From: an uncultured Collinsella sp.
GTDB lineage: Bacteria; Actinomycetota; Coriobacteriia; Coriobacteriales; Coriobacteriaceae
DNA: 13,112 nucleotides
Reading direction: 5' to 3'
Assembly (NCBI GenBank): GCA_900752345.1
Contig: CAADVA010000054.1
Location: 1 to 13,112, forward strand
In this document: positions 1-8,045 of the stretch, piece after piece
Position numbering within the stretch: position 1 is the first letter of the stretch
Layout of the letters: each line of letters starts with the position of its first letter
Made by a program: the position numbers and the translations under genes
The notes under the pieces: model-generated
What the model was told of the DNA's origin: nothing
Seen by the model: only the letters and a program-made list of their open reading frames with translations
The model's database searches: none

Positions 1-1377
1 CAGATGGGCAACTCCGAGGTGGGTCACCTCAACATCGGTGCCGGCCGCATCGTGTTCCAGGAGCTTTCGCGCATCAACAATGCCATCAAGGACGGCTCCA
101 TCGCCAAGAACGAGGTCTTCGTCAAGGCTATGGACGACGTCAAGGCTGACGGCAAGACTCTCCACCTCATGGGCCTTATGAGCCCTGGCGGTGTTCATTC
201 TCATATGAGCCACGTCGAGGCTCTGGTCAAGATGGCTGCCGAGCACGGTGTCAAGACCGTTCGCGTCCACGCCTTCATGGATGGTCGCGACGTTGACCCG
301 CAGTCCGGTGCCGGTTACATGAGTGAGTTCTGCGCCTTCCTGGCTAAGATCTCCGAGGAGACCGGTTGCGACGCTCGCGTTGCCACCGTCTCGGGCCGTT
401 ATTGGGCCATGGACCGCGACAACCGTTGGGAGCGCATCCAGCGCGCCTACGATGTCATGGTCAACGCATCCGATGCCGATACCGACCCTGTTGCCGGTAT
501 CAAGGCCTACTACGAGAAGGATCCGCGCGGCGACGAGTTCGTCGAGCCCTTCGCTGCCCACAACGAGGGCATCCACGAGGGCGACGCGGCCATCTTCTTC
601 AACTTCCGTCCCGACCGCGCTCGTCAGATGACTCGCGTGTTCACGGACAAGGAGTTCGACGGCTTTGAGCGCGAGCAGATCAAGCTTTCGCACTTTGTGA
701 CGATGACCGAGTACGACCCGACGTTTGACGTCGAGGTCGCCTTCCCCAAGACGTTCCCCGAGAACGTTCTGGCCGACGTTATCGCCGCCAATGGCCTGAA
801 GCAGCTGCACACCGCCGAGACCGAGAAGTACGCCCACGTGACGTTCTTCCTCAACGGCGGCATCGAGGAGCCCAAGGAGGGCGAGGAGCGCGTGCTCGTC
901 GCTTCTCCCAAGGTCGCTACCTACGACCTGCAGCCCGAGATGAGCGCTCCCGAGGTTACCGAGAAGCTTGTCGCCGCCATCAACGAGGATCGCGCTGATT
1001 TCTACATCGTGAACTTCGCAAACTGCGACATGGTTGGTCACACCGGTGTCTTCGACGCTGCCGTTAAGGCCGTCGAGGCTGTTGACGATGCCCTGTCCAA
1101 GGTTGTCCCGGCGATTCTCGCTAAGGGCGGCTTTGCGCTGATTACCGCCGATCACGGCAACGCCGATCACATGTTTGACGTTGCTTCCGACGGTTCCAAG
1201 CATCCGTTCACGGCTCACACCACCAACCGCGTGCCGTTCATCATCGTTGATGAGAAGGCACAGCTCACCGGTATCGAGGACGGCCGTCTTTCCGATATCG
1301 CTCCGACCATGCTCACCATGGCTGGTATTGAGCCTTCCGCCGAGATGACGGGTCGCGTACTCGCCACCGAGGCCTAA
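1..1377 (+). CDS. gpmI: 2,3-bisphosphoglycerate-independent phosphoglycerate mutase, 5' truncated by the window
   Basis: This cytoplasmic glycolytic enzyme interconverts 3-phosphoglycerate and 2-phosphoglycerate using two metal ions and a phosphoserine intermediate. The visible protein opens with QMGNSEVGHLNIGAGR, the catalytic-serine motif that lies about 60 residues into family members, with the serine codon at 13-15. The true start is therefore upstream, and the first ATG (base 4) is internal. Further family motifs are DGRDVDP (280-300), SGRYWAMDRDNRW (391-429), FNFRPDRARQMTR (near 598-636), DMVGHTG (near 1027), the metal-binding ITADHGNADHM (1141-1173) and HPFTAHTTNRVPF (1201-1239). About 458 residues remain of a family length near 510. 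The gene ends with tandem stops TAA-TAG and is followed at once by a strong terminator. In related bacteria it often follows gap-pgk-tpiA, but nothing upstream is visible here. Identity is very secure. Confidence 0.97.
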   Translation, partial: QMGNSEVGHLNIGAGRIVFQELSRINNAIKDGSIAKNEVFVKAMDDVKADGKTLHLMGLMSPGGVHSHMSHVEALVKMAAEHGVKTVRVHAFMDGRDVDPQSGAGYMSEFCAFLAKISEETGCDARVATVSGRYWAMDRDNRWERIQRAYDVMVNASDADTDPVAGIKAYYEKDPRGDEFVEPFAAHNEGIHEGDAAIFFNFRPDRARQMTRVFTDKEFDGFEREQIKLSHFVTMTEYDPTFDVEVAFPKTFPENVLADVIAANGLKQLHTAETEKYAHVTFFLNGGIEEPKEGEERVLVASPKVATYDLQPEMSAPEVTEKLVAAINEDRADFYIVNFANCDMVGHTGVFDAAVKAVEAVDDALSKVVPAILAKGGFALITADHGNADHMFDVASDGSKHPFTAHTTNRVPFIIVDEKAQLTGIEDGRLSDIAPTMLTMAGIEPSAEMTGRVLATEA

Positions 1378-1403
1378 TAGAAAACAAATACCGTTTTCTA
1401 GTA

Positions 1404-1439
1404 AGGGGGTTGTCCACAACCGGACAACCCTCTTTTTTT
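1404..1439 (+). terminator. Rho-independent terminator after gpmI
   Basis: The 9-bp perfect stem GGGTTGTCC (1407-1415) / GGACAACCC (1422-1430) has a 6-nt loop and can be extended by G-C, G-U and A-T pairs. It runs straight into a run of seven T. It lies 27 nt after the gpmI stop and separates gpmI from secG. Confidence 0.93.
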
Positions 1440-1491
1440 GCGCTATTTCTACCTCGTCACCAAATGGCTGATGGGGGAGTGCTGGGGGTTG

Positions 1492-1500
1492 TGGTACAGT
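1492..1500 (+). promoter_or_regulatory. candidate extended -10 promoter of secG
   Basis: TGGTACAGT has the TG-N-TANNNT form of an extended -10 element. It lies 36 nt before the secG start codon, downstream of the gpmI terminator. No good -35 hexamer stands 16-18 nt upstream, which extended -10 promoters can tolerate. Transcription would begin near 1507. Confidence 0.4.
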
Positions 1501-1536
1501 ACTGGAGCTTGAATTGTTCTATTAAGGAGCTTATCT

Positions 1537-1791
1537 ATGGGTCCGTTTCAGATTCTTCTGTTTGTCGTTTGGGCTGTCTCTGCCGTGGCGCTGACGATTC
1601 TCGTCCTGATGCACTCTGGTAAGGGCACCGGCGTTTCGGATATGATCGCTAGCTCGCTGTATAACTCCAGCTCTGCCACGGGCGTCATGGAGCAGAACCT
1701 CGATCGCCTGACGGTAATTATGGCCGTCGTTTTTGCCGTGTGTGTCGTCCTGTGCATGTTCTTCTTCCCGCAGGGTATCGTCGGCTACTAA
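1537..1791 (+). CDS. secG: preprotein translocase subunit SecG
   Basis: SecG is a small membrane subunit of the SecYEG translocon that helps SecA push unfolded proteins through the membrane. The 84-residue product fits the family: a first membrane helix at about residues 4-25, a cytoplasmic loop holding the conserved HSGKGTGVSD (about 26-35), and a second helix at about 56-76. The family pattern is GKG followed by a Gly/Ser-rich loop. An AAGGAG ribosome site at 1524-1529, 7 nt before the ATG, fixes the start. It is a monocistronic unit between two terminators. A position just after glycolytic genes is usual for actinobacterial secG. Confidence 0.93.
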   Translation: MGPFQILLFVVWAVSAVALTILVLMHSGKGTGVSDMIASSLYNSSSATGVMEQNLDRLTVIMAVVFAVCVVLCMFFFPQGIVGY

Positions 1792-1813
1792 GCACGAGCC
1801 ACATAAATACTTG

Positions 1814-1844
1814 AAAAGGGTTCCGCAAGTGCGGGACCCTTTTT
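1814..1844 (+). terminator. Rho-independent terminator after secG
   Basis: A 13-bp stem formed by 1814-1826 (AAAAGGGTTCCGC) and 1831-1843 (GCGGGACCCTTTT), with one U-G wobble, closes the 4-nt loop AAGT and ends in a T run. The A tract on the 5' side makes it potentially bidirectional. Confidence 0.93.
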
Positions 1845-2073
1845 GTTTACATATTTGTAACAGAGCCAAAATATCCCCACATACTTCGCCCAACTAAAGA
1901 AATTCTCGACCGTTGACCGGAATTAGCCCCAAATCGTGCATAAAATGCGCTACTGTATTGAGAAACGTTGGTTCGTTGTGCATAACCAGCCATAGCAACG
2001 GGCGGCGTTTTGATGGTTCGGATCGGATTGTCTCGACATGTGTCCGACTGAACATTTCTTTGTCCTATCTCAT

Positions 2074-2080
2074 AAGGAGG
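2074..2080 (+). promoter_or_regulatory. ribosome binding site that fixes the oppA start
   Basis: AAGGAGG, a full match to the anti-Shine-Dalgarno sequence, lies 5 nt before the ATG at 2086. An in-frame ATG at 2038 would place this site inside the coding region, so 2086 is the real start. No well-spaced -35/-10 pair is visible between 1845 and 2085. TTGACC (1913-1918) and TAAAAT (1941-1946) are 22 nt apart, too far for an ordinary promoter. Confidence 0.85.
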
Positions 2081-2085
2081 ATGGC

Positions 2086-3762
2086 ATGGCTGATTCTATG
2101 TTCCACCAGCCCGTTATGGGTCGTCGCGCCTTTGTCGGCGGTACCCTTGCTGCGAGCTCCATGGCTTTTCTTGCCGCATGCGGCAAGAAGGGCGGCGACG
2201 CTTCCGGTTCTGAGTCCGGTTCGAAGCTGAACTTCTACATCAACAACCCGGTCTGCATCGACCCCTACAATGTCCAGGAGGACCAGGGCACTCAGGTCGA
2301 GTACCAGCTCTTTGATGCTCTGACCTCTTACGACGCCGAGAAGGGCGAGATCGTTCCGCTGGCTTGCGAGTCCTTTGAGTCCAACGACGACGCCACCGAG
2401 TTTACCTTCAAGATCAAGAAGGCCAAGTTCCACAACGGTGACGACGTTACCTCCAAGTCCTTCAAGCTCGGTTGGGAGCGTCTGGTCAACACCAAGTCGG
2501 CTGTCGCTACCGAGTACGGCCCTTCCGAGGTCTCCTATCACCTCTCCATGGTCGAGGGCTATGACGATCTGCTTGCCGGTAACGCTACCGAGCTCAGCGG
2601 TGTTACCTGCCCCGACGATGAGACCCTCGTCGTCAAGCTGGCTTCCGCTTACGCCGACTTCCCCTTCGTCGCCTCTCACCCGGCTCTGGCCCCGGTTCCC
2701 GAGTGCGCCGAGTCCGATGTCAAGAGCTTCTACCTTGCCCCGGTCGGTAACGGCCCGTTCATGATGGACGGCAAGTGGGAGGATGGCCAGGAGATCAACG
2801 TCAAGAAGTTCGACGATTACTATGGCGACAAGGCCAAGATCGATGGCATCCACTTCCAGGTCATCAAGGACATGGAGACCGCTTACAAGGAGTTCCAGGC
2901 GGGTAACCTCGATGTCTGCGACGTTCCCGTCGCTCAGATTGATGCCGCCAAGAAGGATCGCGGCGTGTCCAAGGACGGCTACACCATGGGAGACGGCGAG
3001 CGCATGCTGCTCGGCGCCGAGCCTTCCACGTACTATCTGACCTGCAACACCACGGCCGAGCCGTTCAACAACGCCGACCTGCGTAGGGGTATCTCCCTGG
3101 CCATCAACCGTGAGGCCATCTGCAAGACCATCTTCAAGGGTACCCGTACCCCTGCCGACGGCATTGTTCCTCCGGGCATCGATGGCTACAAGGAGGGCGC
3201 ATGGGAGTTCTGCGCCTACGATGTCGACAAGGCTAACGAGTACCTCGACAAGGTTGCTCCCGCTGGCGCTAACGGCGATCGTGGCATTAGCGTGACCCTT
3301 TCCTACAACCAGGACGGCGGTCACAAGGAGATCATGGAGTCCATCATCGGCGACCTCGCCAAGGTTGGTGTTACCGCTGTCTCCGATACCCCCGAGTGGT
3401 CTGCCCTGCTCGAGCAGTATCAGAACTTTAACTATCAGTTCGGTCGTCTGGGTTGGATTGCCGACTACCCGATCATGGACAACTTCCTGTATCCGCTGTT
3501 CCACTCCGACTCCCTCGGTGGCGACAACCGCTCTGGTTACAGCAACCCCGAGTTCGACGCCAAGGTCGACGAGGCTCGTACTATTGTTGACGATGAGGAG
3601 CGCGTCGCCAAGATGCAGGAGGCCGACGCAATGGTCGCTGCCGACTGCCCGGTCATCCCGATTATGTTCTACACGCACACTGTCGCCGGCTCCGATCGCA
3701 TCAAGCACCTCTATGTCGATCCGCAGAAGCACGCCGATCTGGGTACCGCTGAGCTCGCCTAA
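2086..3762 (+). CDS. oppA: peptide ABC transporter substrate-binding lipoprotein (SBP family 5)
   Basis: This is the extracytoplasmic receptor that captures oligo- or dipeptides and delivers them to the permease encoded just downstream. The 558-residue product has a lipoprotein signal: twin arginines at 13-14, a hydrophobic core, and lipobox LAAC with the lipidated cysteine at residue 32. A Gly/Ser-rich linker follows. The mature part shows SBP_bac_5 hallmarks, including FTFKIKKAKFHNGDDV from residue 106, then a periplasmic-binding fold to the C-terminus. Length is typical for OppA. The RRAFV sequence before the hydrophobic stretch resembles a Tat motif, so export could be Tat- rather than Sec-dependent. 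It is followed by 156 nt without a gene before oppB. Substrate class is inferred from family and neighbours. Dpp/App-type naming would be equally acceptable. Confidence 0.9.
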   Translation: MADSMFHQPVMGRRAFVGGTLAASSMAFLAACGKKGGDASGSESGSKLNFYINNPVCIDPYNVQEDQGTQVEYQLFDALTSYDAEKGEIVPLACESFESNDDATEFTFKIKKAKFHNGDDVTSKSFKLGWERLVNTKSAVATEYGPSEVSYHLSMVEGYDDLLAGNATELSGVTCPDDETLVVKLASAYADFPFVASHPALAPVPECAESDVKSFYLAPVGNGPFMMDGKWEDGQEINVKKFDDYYGDKAKIDGIHFQVIKDMETAYKEFQAGNLDVCDVPVAQIDAAKKDRGVSKDGYTMGDGERMLLGAEPSTYYLTCNTTAEPFNNADLRRGISLAINREAICKTIFKGTRTPADGIVPPGIDGYKEGAWEFCAYDVDKANEYLDKVAPAGANGDRGISVTLSYNQDGGHKEIMESIIGDLAKVGVTAVSDTPEWSALLEQYQNFNYQFGRLGWIADYPIMDNFLYPLFHSDSLGGDNRSGYSNPEFDAKVDEARTIVDDEERVAKMQEADAMVAADCPVIPIMFYTHTVAGSDRIKHLYVDPQKHADLGTAELA

Positions 3763-3775
3763 GAGTTTGCAGCTT

Positions 3776-3809
3776 CCGTGAGGGTCAAGTATTTACGTAG
3801 ACCTCATGG
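3776..3809 (+). other. hairpin just after oppA
   Basis: Positions 3776-3786 and 3800-3809 pair in a 10-bp stem with one bulged G and one G-U pair around a 13-nt loop, 14 nt after the oppA stop codon. No T run follows, so it is not a standard terminator. It could protect the 3' end of an oppA-only mRNA. This is a hand-drawn fold. Confidence 0.35.
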
Positions 3810-3837
3810 GAAACATACAGTTCTCCCTAACCTGGGG

Positions 3838-3843
3838 TAAACT
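3838..3843 (+). promoter_or_regulatory. weak candidate -10 element for oppB-F
   Basis: TAAACT, 76 nt before the oppB start, resembles a -10 box, but the spot 17 nt upstream (ATACAG) is a poor -35. If it is active, transcription would start near 3850, just before the 3860-3887 hairpin, which would then be a 5' leader structure. Confidence 0.25.
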
Positions 3844-3859
3844 GGCTGATGGTAATTTT

Positions 3860-3887
3860 GGGATGCCGGTCTGGCGATCGGCATCCC
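3860..3887 (+). other. intercistronic hairpin between oppA and oppB
   Basis: GGGATGCCGGT (3860-3870) pairs with ATCGGCATCCC (3877-3887) in an 11-bp stem with one G-U pair and the loop CTGGCG. It is followed by ATTTAGG rather than a T run. It lies 31 nt before oppB. It may act as a partial terminator or RNase barrier that keeps the receptor mRNA in excess over the membrane components, a common arrangement for ABC importers. That role is inference. Confidence 0.6.
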
Positions 3888-3918
3888 ATTTAGGTTAATC
3901 CCTAGATAGGGGAGTGGT

Positions 3919-4956
3919 ATGGGTAAGTACATCGTTAAACGTGTGCTTCAGTTCATCCCGGTGTTTTTGGGCGTTACGCTGATTCTGTTCGCCCTCCAGA
4001 ATATCGTGCCGGGAGATCCGATCAAGCTGATCGGTGGAGACAAGGCTCTGTCCCCCGAGGTGGAGCTTCAGCTTCGCGTCCGCTATCACCTGGTCCAGAC
4101 GGACGAGGACGGCAACGCGATCCTTGACGAGAACGGCGACCCCGTTCAAACGTCGCTCGTGGACCGTTACTTGTATTACATGAACGGTCTGCTTCATGGC
4201 GATCTGGGCAATTCGTATCAGCGCAAGCTGCCGGTTACGGATATCTTTGCCCAGAAGTATCCGTATACGGTCAAACTTGCCGCGTGCGCCATCGTGCTCG
4301 AGGCAATTATGGGTATCGGTGCGGGTATCATTTCGGCGGTAAAGCGTTATTCCTTCTGGGATATTTTGGTAACGCTCACCACGTCGATCCTCGTTGCGGT
4401 CCCGGCCTTCTGGCTCGGTATGTTGCTGCAGCTGTTCTTTGGCGTCATCCTCAAGGACGCCACGGGCGGTGCAATCTCCATGCCGATCTCGGGTGCCGGC
4501 GGTTCCAGCTCTCAGTATCAGGATTGGATGCACTATGTGCTTCCGACCATTACGCTGGCTTCGGTTTCGACCGCTTATGCTGCGCGCATCATGCGCTCGC
4601 AGCTGCTTGACGTCATGAACCAGGATTACATCCGTACGGCAAAGGCCAAGGGTCTCTCCAATCGTGCGATCATCATTAAGCATGCGCTTAAGAATGCACT
4701 CATCCCCGTCGTTACCTATATTGGTGTCGACTTTGGCGGCATGCTTTCGGGCGCCATCCTGACCGAGACGGTCTTCAACTGGCCCGGTATCGGCTATGAG
4801 GTTTATCGCGCCATTAGCATGCGTGACTGGCCCATCGTTATGGGCGGCGTTACGCTCATCGTCGTCGTCGTCATGGTGATCAACCTGCTCGTCGACATTA
4901 GCTATGCATTCCTCGACCCGCGCATCCGCCTTGGCGGTCCGTCGGATAAGGCCTAA
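3919..4956 (+). CDS. oppB: peptide ABC transporter permease, OppB type
   Basis: This is one of the two membrane-channel subunits of the peptide importer. The 345-residue product begins with the typical IVKRVLQFIPVFLGVTLILF first helix (about residues 5-24) followed by PGDP (31-34). Further hydrophobic segments lie at about 117-140, 149-175, 205-222, 262-285 and 308-330. The cytoplasmic EAA loop that docks onto the ATPases is at 235-263 (DYIRTAKAKGLSNRA then IIIKHALKNALIP). The protein is longer than the roughly 306 residues of E. coli OppB, partly because of an acidic insert at 61-79 in the first outside loop. AGGGGAG at 3908-3914 sits 4 nt before the ATG. It is followed by oppC after 14 nt. 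Confidence 0.93.
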   Translation: MGKYIVKRVLQFIPVFLGVTLILFALQNIVPGDPIKLIGGDKALSPEVELQLRVRYHLVQTDEDGNAILDENGDPVQTSLVDRYLYYMNGLLHGDLGNSYQRKLPVTDIFAQKYPYTVKLAACAIVLEAIMGIGAGIISAVKRYSFWDILVTLTTSILVAVPAFWLGMLLQLFFGVILKDATGGAISMPISGAGGSSSQYQDWMHYVLPTITLASVSTAYAARIMRSQLLDVMNQDYIRTAKAKGLSNRAIIIKHALKNALIPVVTYIGVDFGGMLSGAILTETVFNWPGIGYEVYRAISMRDWPIVMGGVTLIVVVVMVINLLVDISYAFLDPRIRLGGPSDKA

Positions 4957-4970
4957 GGGAGGTACGTCTC

Positions 4971-5906
4971 ATGCAGGAAACTGATTCTCAGTCTCAGGAG
5001 CAGGCTACCGCCACCAAGGTCGCATCTGCTCCCGCCAAGTCCCGCACGCTGTGGGGCGACGCTTTTAAGCGTCTTCGTAAGAACAAGCTCGCCGTTATCG
5101 GTGTCTGCTGGATCATCATCGTCGTTGTGGTTGCCCTGACCGCAGATCTGTGGGCTAAGCCCTGGCTCGGTTCGCCGACGGCTTCCGATTCGACCACCAT
5201 GGCCGAGACATCGCTACTGGCTCCGTGTGCCGAGCACCCGTTTGGCACCGATGCCCTCGGTCGCGACATTCTCGTCCGCGTTATCTACGGTGCACGCGTT
5301 TCGCTTTCTGTCGGTATCATGGCCACCGCCATCTCCACATTGATCGGTCTGGTCATGGGCGCCCTGGCCGGTTTCTACGGCGGCATTTGGGATACGATCA
5401 TCATGCGCTGTGCGGACATCTTCCTGGCGTTCCCGTACGTGCTGTTCGTTGTCGCCATGATCGCCGTTATCGGCCGTGGTCTTCAGAACGTCTTTATCGC
5501 CATCGGCATTCTTGGCTGGCCTTCGATTGCGCGCGTCTTCCGCTCTGCAATCTTGACGGTCAAGGAAAACGACTATGTTGATGCAGCGCGCGCGATGGGT
5601 GCATCTGATGCTCGTATCGTCGTGCGTCACATCTTCCCGAACTCCGTCGCCTCCATCGTGGTCTACGCGACCATGAACATTGGTGGCGCCATTCTGACCG
5701 AGTCCGCTCTGTCCTTCCTCGGCATGGGCGTTATTCCGCCTACGCCTTCGTGGGGCTCCATGATTCAGGACGGTCAGCAGTATCTTCTGACCGCTCCCTG
5801 GATGATGATCATGCCCGGTCTGGCAATTCTCTCGACGGTGCTCGCCTTCACCCTGCTGGGTGACGGTCTGCGCGACGCCCTCGACGTCAAGATGAAGGAC
5901 GCATAA
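4971..5906 (+). CDS. oppC: peptide ABC transporter permease, OppC type
   Basis: This is the second channel subunit and partner of OppB. The 311-residue product has a polar, Gln/Ser-rich cytoplasmic N-terminus (1-35), a first helix at about 40-59, and the OppC/DppC signature HPFGTDALGRDILVRVIYGA at 89-108. Several more helices follow. The EAA loop is at about 201-224 (DYVDAARAMGASDARIVVRH then IFPN), and the LSFLGMGVIPPTPSWG segment common to the family is at 247-262. The ribosome site AAGGGAGGT (4955-4963) overlaps the oppB stop codon, so translation of the two permeases is probably coupled. Only 2 nt separate its stop from oppD. Confidence 0.93.
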   Translation: MQETDSQSQEQATATKVASAPAKSRTLWGDAFKRLRKNKLAVIGVCWIIIVVVVALTADLWAKPWLGSPTASDSTTMAETSLLAPCAEHPFGTDALGRDILVRVIYGARVSLSVGIMATAISTLIGLVMGALAGFYGGIWDTIIMRCADIFLAFPYVLFVVAMIAVIGRGLQNVFIAIGILGWPSIARVFRSAILTVKENDYVDAARAMGASDARIVVRHIFPNSVASIVVYATMNIGGAILTESALSFLGMGVIPPTPSWGSMIQDGQQYLLTAPWMMIMPGLAILSTVLAFTLLGDGLRDALDVKMKDA

Positions 5907-5908
5907 GG

Positions 5909-7000
5909 ATGAAGAAGAACAAGAACTATGTGGACCTGAAGGACCAGCCGGTTCCTGAGGGCCAGCATCTGCTCGAGGTCGATGACCTTAAGATGTATTT
6001 CCACACCGAGGATGGCGTCGTTCGCGCTGTCGACGGCGTGTCCTACACGCTCGATCGCGGCGAGACCCTGGGCGTCGTCGGTGAGTCCGGCTCCGGTAAG
6101 TCCGTGACCGCGATGACCATCATGGGCCTCATCTCGATGCCTCCGGGAAAGATCGAGGGCGGTGACGTTCGCTATCGCGGCCGCTCCATCCTCGAAATGA
6201 CCGAGGAAGAGATGCAGCACATTCGCGGCAACGATATCGCGATGATCTTCCAGGATCCTATGACCTCCTTGAACCCGGTCTATAAGATCGGCAAGCAGGT
6301 GGGCGAGGGTCTTCGTCTGCACCGTGGCTACTCCAAGCAGGAGGCGCTCAAGCGTGCCACCGAGCTTTTGGACCTCGTGGGTATCCCCGAGCCCGAGAAG
6401 CGCGTCAATGAGTATCCGCACCAGTTCTCTGGCGGTATGCGTCAGCGAGTCATGATTGCCATGGCCCTTGCCTGCGATCCCGATATTCTGATTGCCGACG
6501 AGCCCACGACTGCCCTGGACGTTACCATCCAGGCTCAGATTATCGAGCTCATGCAGGAGATGCAGGAGAAGAACGGCAACGCCATCATCATGATTACCCA
6601 TGACCTGGGTGTTGTCGCCGATATGGCCGATAAGATCATGGTTATGTACGCCGGCCGCCCCGTTGAGTTCGGTACTGCTGAGGAAATCTTCTACGAGAGC
6701 CGCCACCCCTACACCTGGGGTCTTATCCGCTCCATCCCGGAGCAGGCAATCGAAGAGAAGAAGCCGCTGACGCCGATTCACGGCAACCCGCCTTCGCTCA
6801 TGAACCTGCCTGAGGGCTGCGTCTTCTCTCCTCGTTGCCCCTACGCGACGGACAAGTGCCGCAAGCAGCGCCCTGAGCGCGTTGTCACCGAGTCCGGTCA
6901 CTATTCTGCGTGCCACTATTCCGGTGACCCCGAGTTCCTCAAGAACGCTCCTGAGACGTCCCGTACGCGCAAGGATTCCAAGAAGGGAGGCGAGGCGTAA
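5909..7000 (+). CDS. oppD: peptide ABC transporter ATPase, OppD type
   Basis: This cytoplasmic ATPase subunit powers peptide import together with OppF. All ABC motifs are present in the 363 residues: Walker A GESGSGKS (58-65), Q-loop FQDPMTSLNP (114-123), signature FSGGMRQR (173-180), Walker B ILIADEP (193-199) and switch His231. The C-terminal oligopeptide-transporter domain carries Cys304, Cys310, Cys317 and Cys335. This spacing matches the cysteine cluster reported to bind an iron-sulphur cluster in peptide-importer ATPases, though binding here is inference. The tail (346-363) is Lys/Arg-rich. The ATG is 2 nt after the oppC stop. The AAGATGAAGGA stretch at the end of oppC can serve as ribosome site. 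The gene abuts oppF with no gap. Confidence 0.94.
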   Translation: MKKNKNYVDLKDQPVPEGQHLLEVDDLKMYFHTEDGVVRAVDGVSYTLDRGETLGVVGESGSGKSVTAMTIMGLISMPPGKIEGGDVRYRGRSILEMTEEEMQHIRGNDIAMIFQDPMTSLNPVYKIGKQVGEGLRLHRGYSKQEALKRATELLDLVGIPEPEKRVNEYPHQFSGGMRQRVMIAMALACDPDILIADEPTTALDVTIQAQIIELMQEMQEKNGNAIIMITHDLGVVADMADKIMVMYAGRPVEFGTAEEIFYESRHPYTWGLIRSIPEQAIEEKKPLTPIHGNPPSLMNLPEGCVFSPRCPYATDKCRKQRPERVVTESGHYSACHYSGDPEFLKNAPETSRTRKDSKKGGEA

Positions 7001-8029
7001 ATGGCAGACAATAACGAGCGCACTCCACTGCTGAAGGTCGAGCACCTCTCCAAGGAGTTTCCCGCAGAGTCCGGCATGTTCGCCAAGCGTTTTTCCAAGC
7101 GCGTCGTCTCTGCTGTAAACGACATCTCTTTTGAGATTTATCCTGGCGAGACCTTTGGTCTGGTTGGCGAGTCTGGTTGCGGTAAATCCACCACGGGCCG
7201 CACTATCATGCGTCTGACCAAGCCGACCGCCGGCAAGGTGTTCTTCCAGGGCAAAGATGTTGCCGAGATGAGCAAGCATGAGATCAAGGACATGCGTCGC
7301 GAGATGCAGTTTATCTTCCAGGATCCTTATGCTTCGCTCAACCCTCGTATGACCATCGGCGAGATTGTCTCCGAGCCCATGACCATTCATGGTGTGGGTA
7401 CCAAGGAGGAGCGCATTGAGCGCGTCCGTGAGCTTCTCGACGTCGTTGGACTGAACCCCGAGCACATCAACCGCTATCCGCATGAGTTCTCGGGCGGCCA
7501 GCGTCAGCGTGTCGGTATTGCCCGCGCTTTTGCGCTGAAGCCCAAGCTGATTATCTGCGACGAGCCGGTTTCCGCTCTGGATGTGTCCATTCAGGCCCAG
7601 GTTCTGAACCTTCTCAAGGAACTGCAGGACAAGTTTGGTACCGCGTATCTGTTTATCGCCCACGATCTGTCCGTCGTGCAGCACATCTCCGATCGCGTTG
7701 CCGTTATGTATCTGGGTAAGATGGTCGAGGTTTCGGACTGGAAGACGCTCTATAGCGAGCCTCACCATCCGTACACGCAGTCGCTGCTGTCTGCCGTGCC
7801 GGTGCCCGATCCGGATATCCAGAAGACCCGCAAGCGCATCATCCTCGCCGGCGATCCGCCGTCGCCGCTGGATCCGCCGACCGGCTGCCGTTTCCACACG
7901 CGCTGCCCGATTGCGCAGGGTATCTGCTCCGAGAAGCTTCCCGAGTTTAAGGAAGTTGCACCGGGTCATTGCTGTGCCTGTCACTTCGCGGAGCCGTTCC
8001 CGATCAAGGAATCGCACATCGACCTGTAG
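7001..8029 (+). CDS. oppF: peptide ABC transporter ATPase, OppF type
   Basis: This is the second ATPase of the importer, forming the catalytic heterodimer with OppD. The 342-residue product shows Walker A GESGCGKS (56-63), Q-loop FQDPYASLNP (106-115), signature FSGGQRQR (163-170), Walker B LIICDEP (183-189) and His221. Between residues 21 and 36 it has the short basic insert (SGMFAKRFSKR) usual in OppF before the first conserved strand. The C-terminal domain has cysteines 296, 302 and 309 and a CCAC run at 324-327, one Cys more than OppD. Its ATG follows the oppD TAA directly, with GGGAGG at 6985-6990 inside oppD as ribosome site. It is the last gene of the opp operon. A large nested palindrome that may act as terminator begins 17 nt later. 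Confidence 0.94.
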   Translation: MADNNERTPLLKVEHLSKEFPAESGMFAKRFSKRVVSAVNDISFEIYPGETFGLVGESGCGKSTTGRTIMRLTKPTAGKVFFQGKDVAEMSKHEIKDMRREMQFIFQDPYASLNPRMTIGEIVSEPMTIHGVGTKEERIERVRELLDVVGLNPEHINRYPHEFSGGQRQRVGIARAFALKPKLIICDEPVSALDVSIQAQVLNLLKELQDKFGTAYLFIAHDLSVVQHISDRVAVMYLGKMVEVSDWKTLYSEPHHPYTQSLLSAVPVPDPDIQKTRKRIILAGDPPSPLDPPTGCRFHTRCPIAQGICSEKLPEFKEVAPGHCCACHFAEPFPIKESHIDL

Positions 8030-8045
8030 TCGTTTGTTCTCGTCC

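Noticed and set aside
2038..2085. Upstream in-frame ATG as start of oppA
   Set aside because: It would add 16 residues before the signal peptide and place the perfect AAGGAGG ribosome site inside the coding region. ATG 2086 is 5 nt after that site.
2065..3732. Long open frame (about 555 codons) on the minus strand, antisense to oppA
   Set aside because: The + strand encodes a clear SBP family 5 lipoprotein with ribosome site and lipobox. The antisense product is low-complexity (Val/Leu/Gly/Asp-rich), as expected from the codon bias of the real gene.
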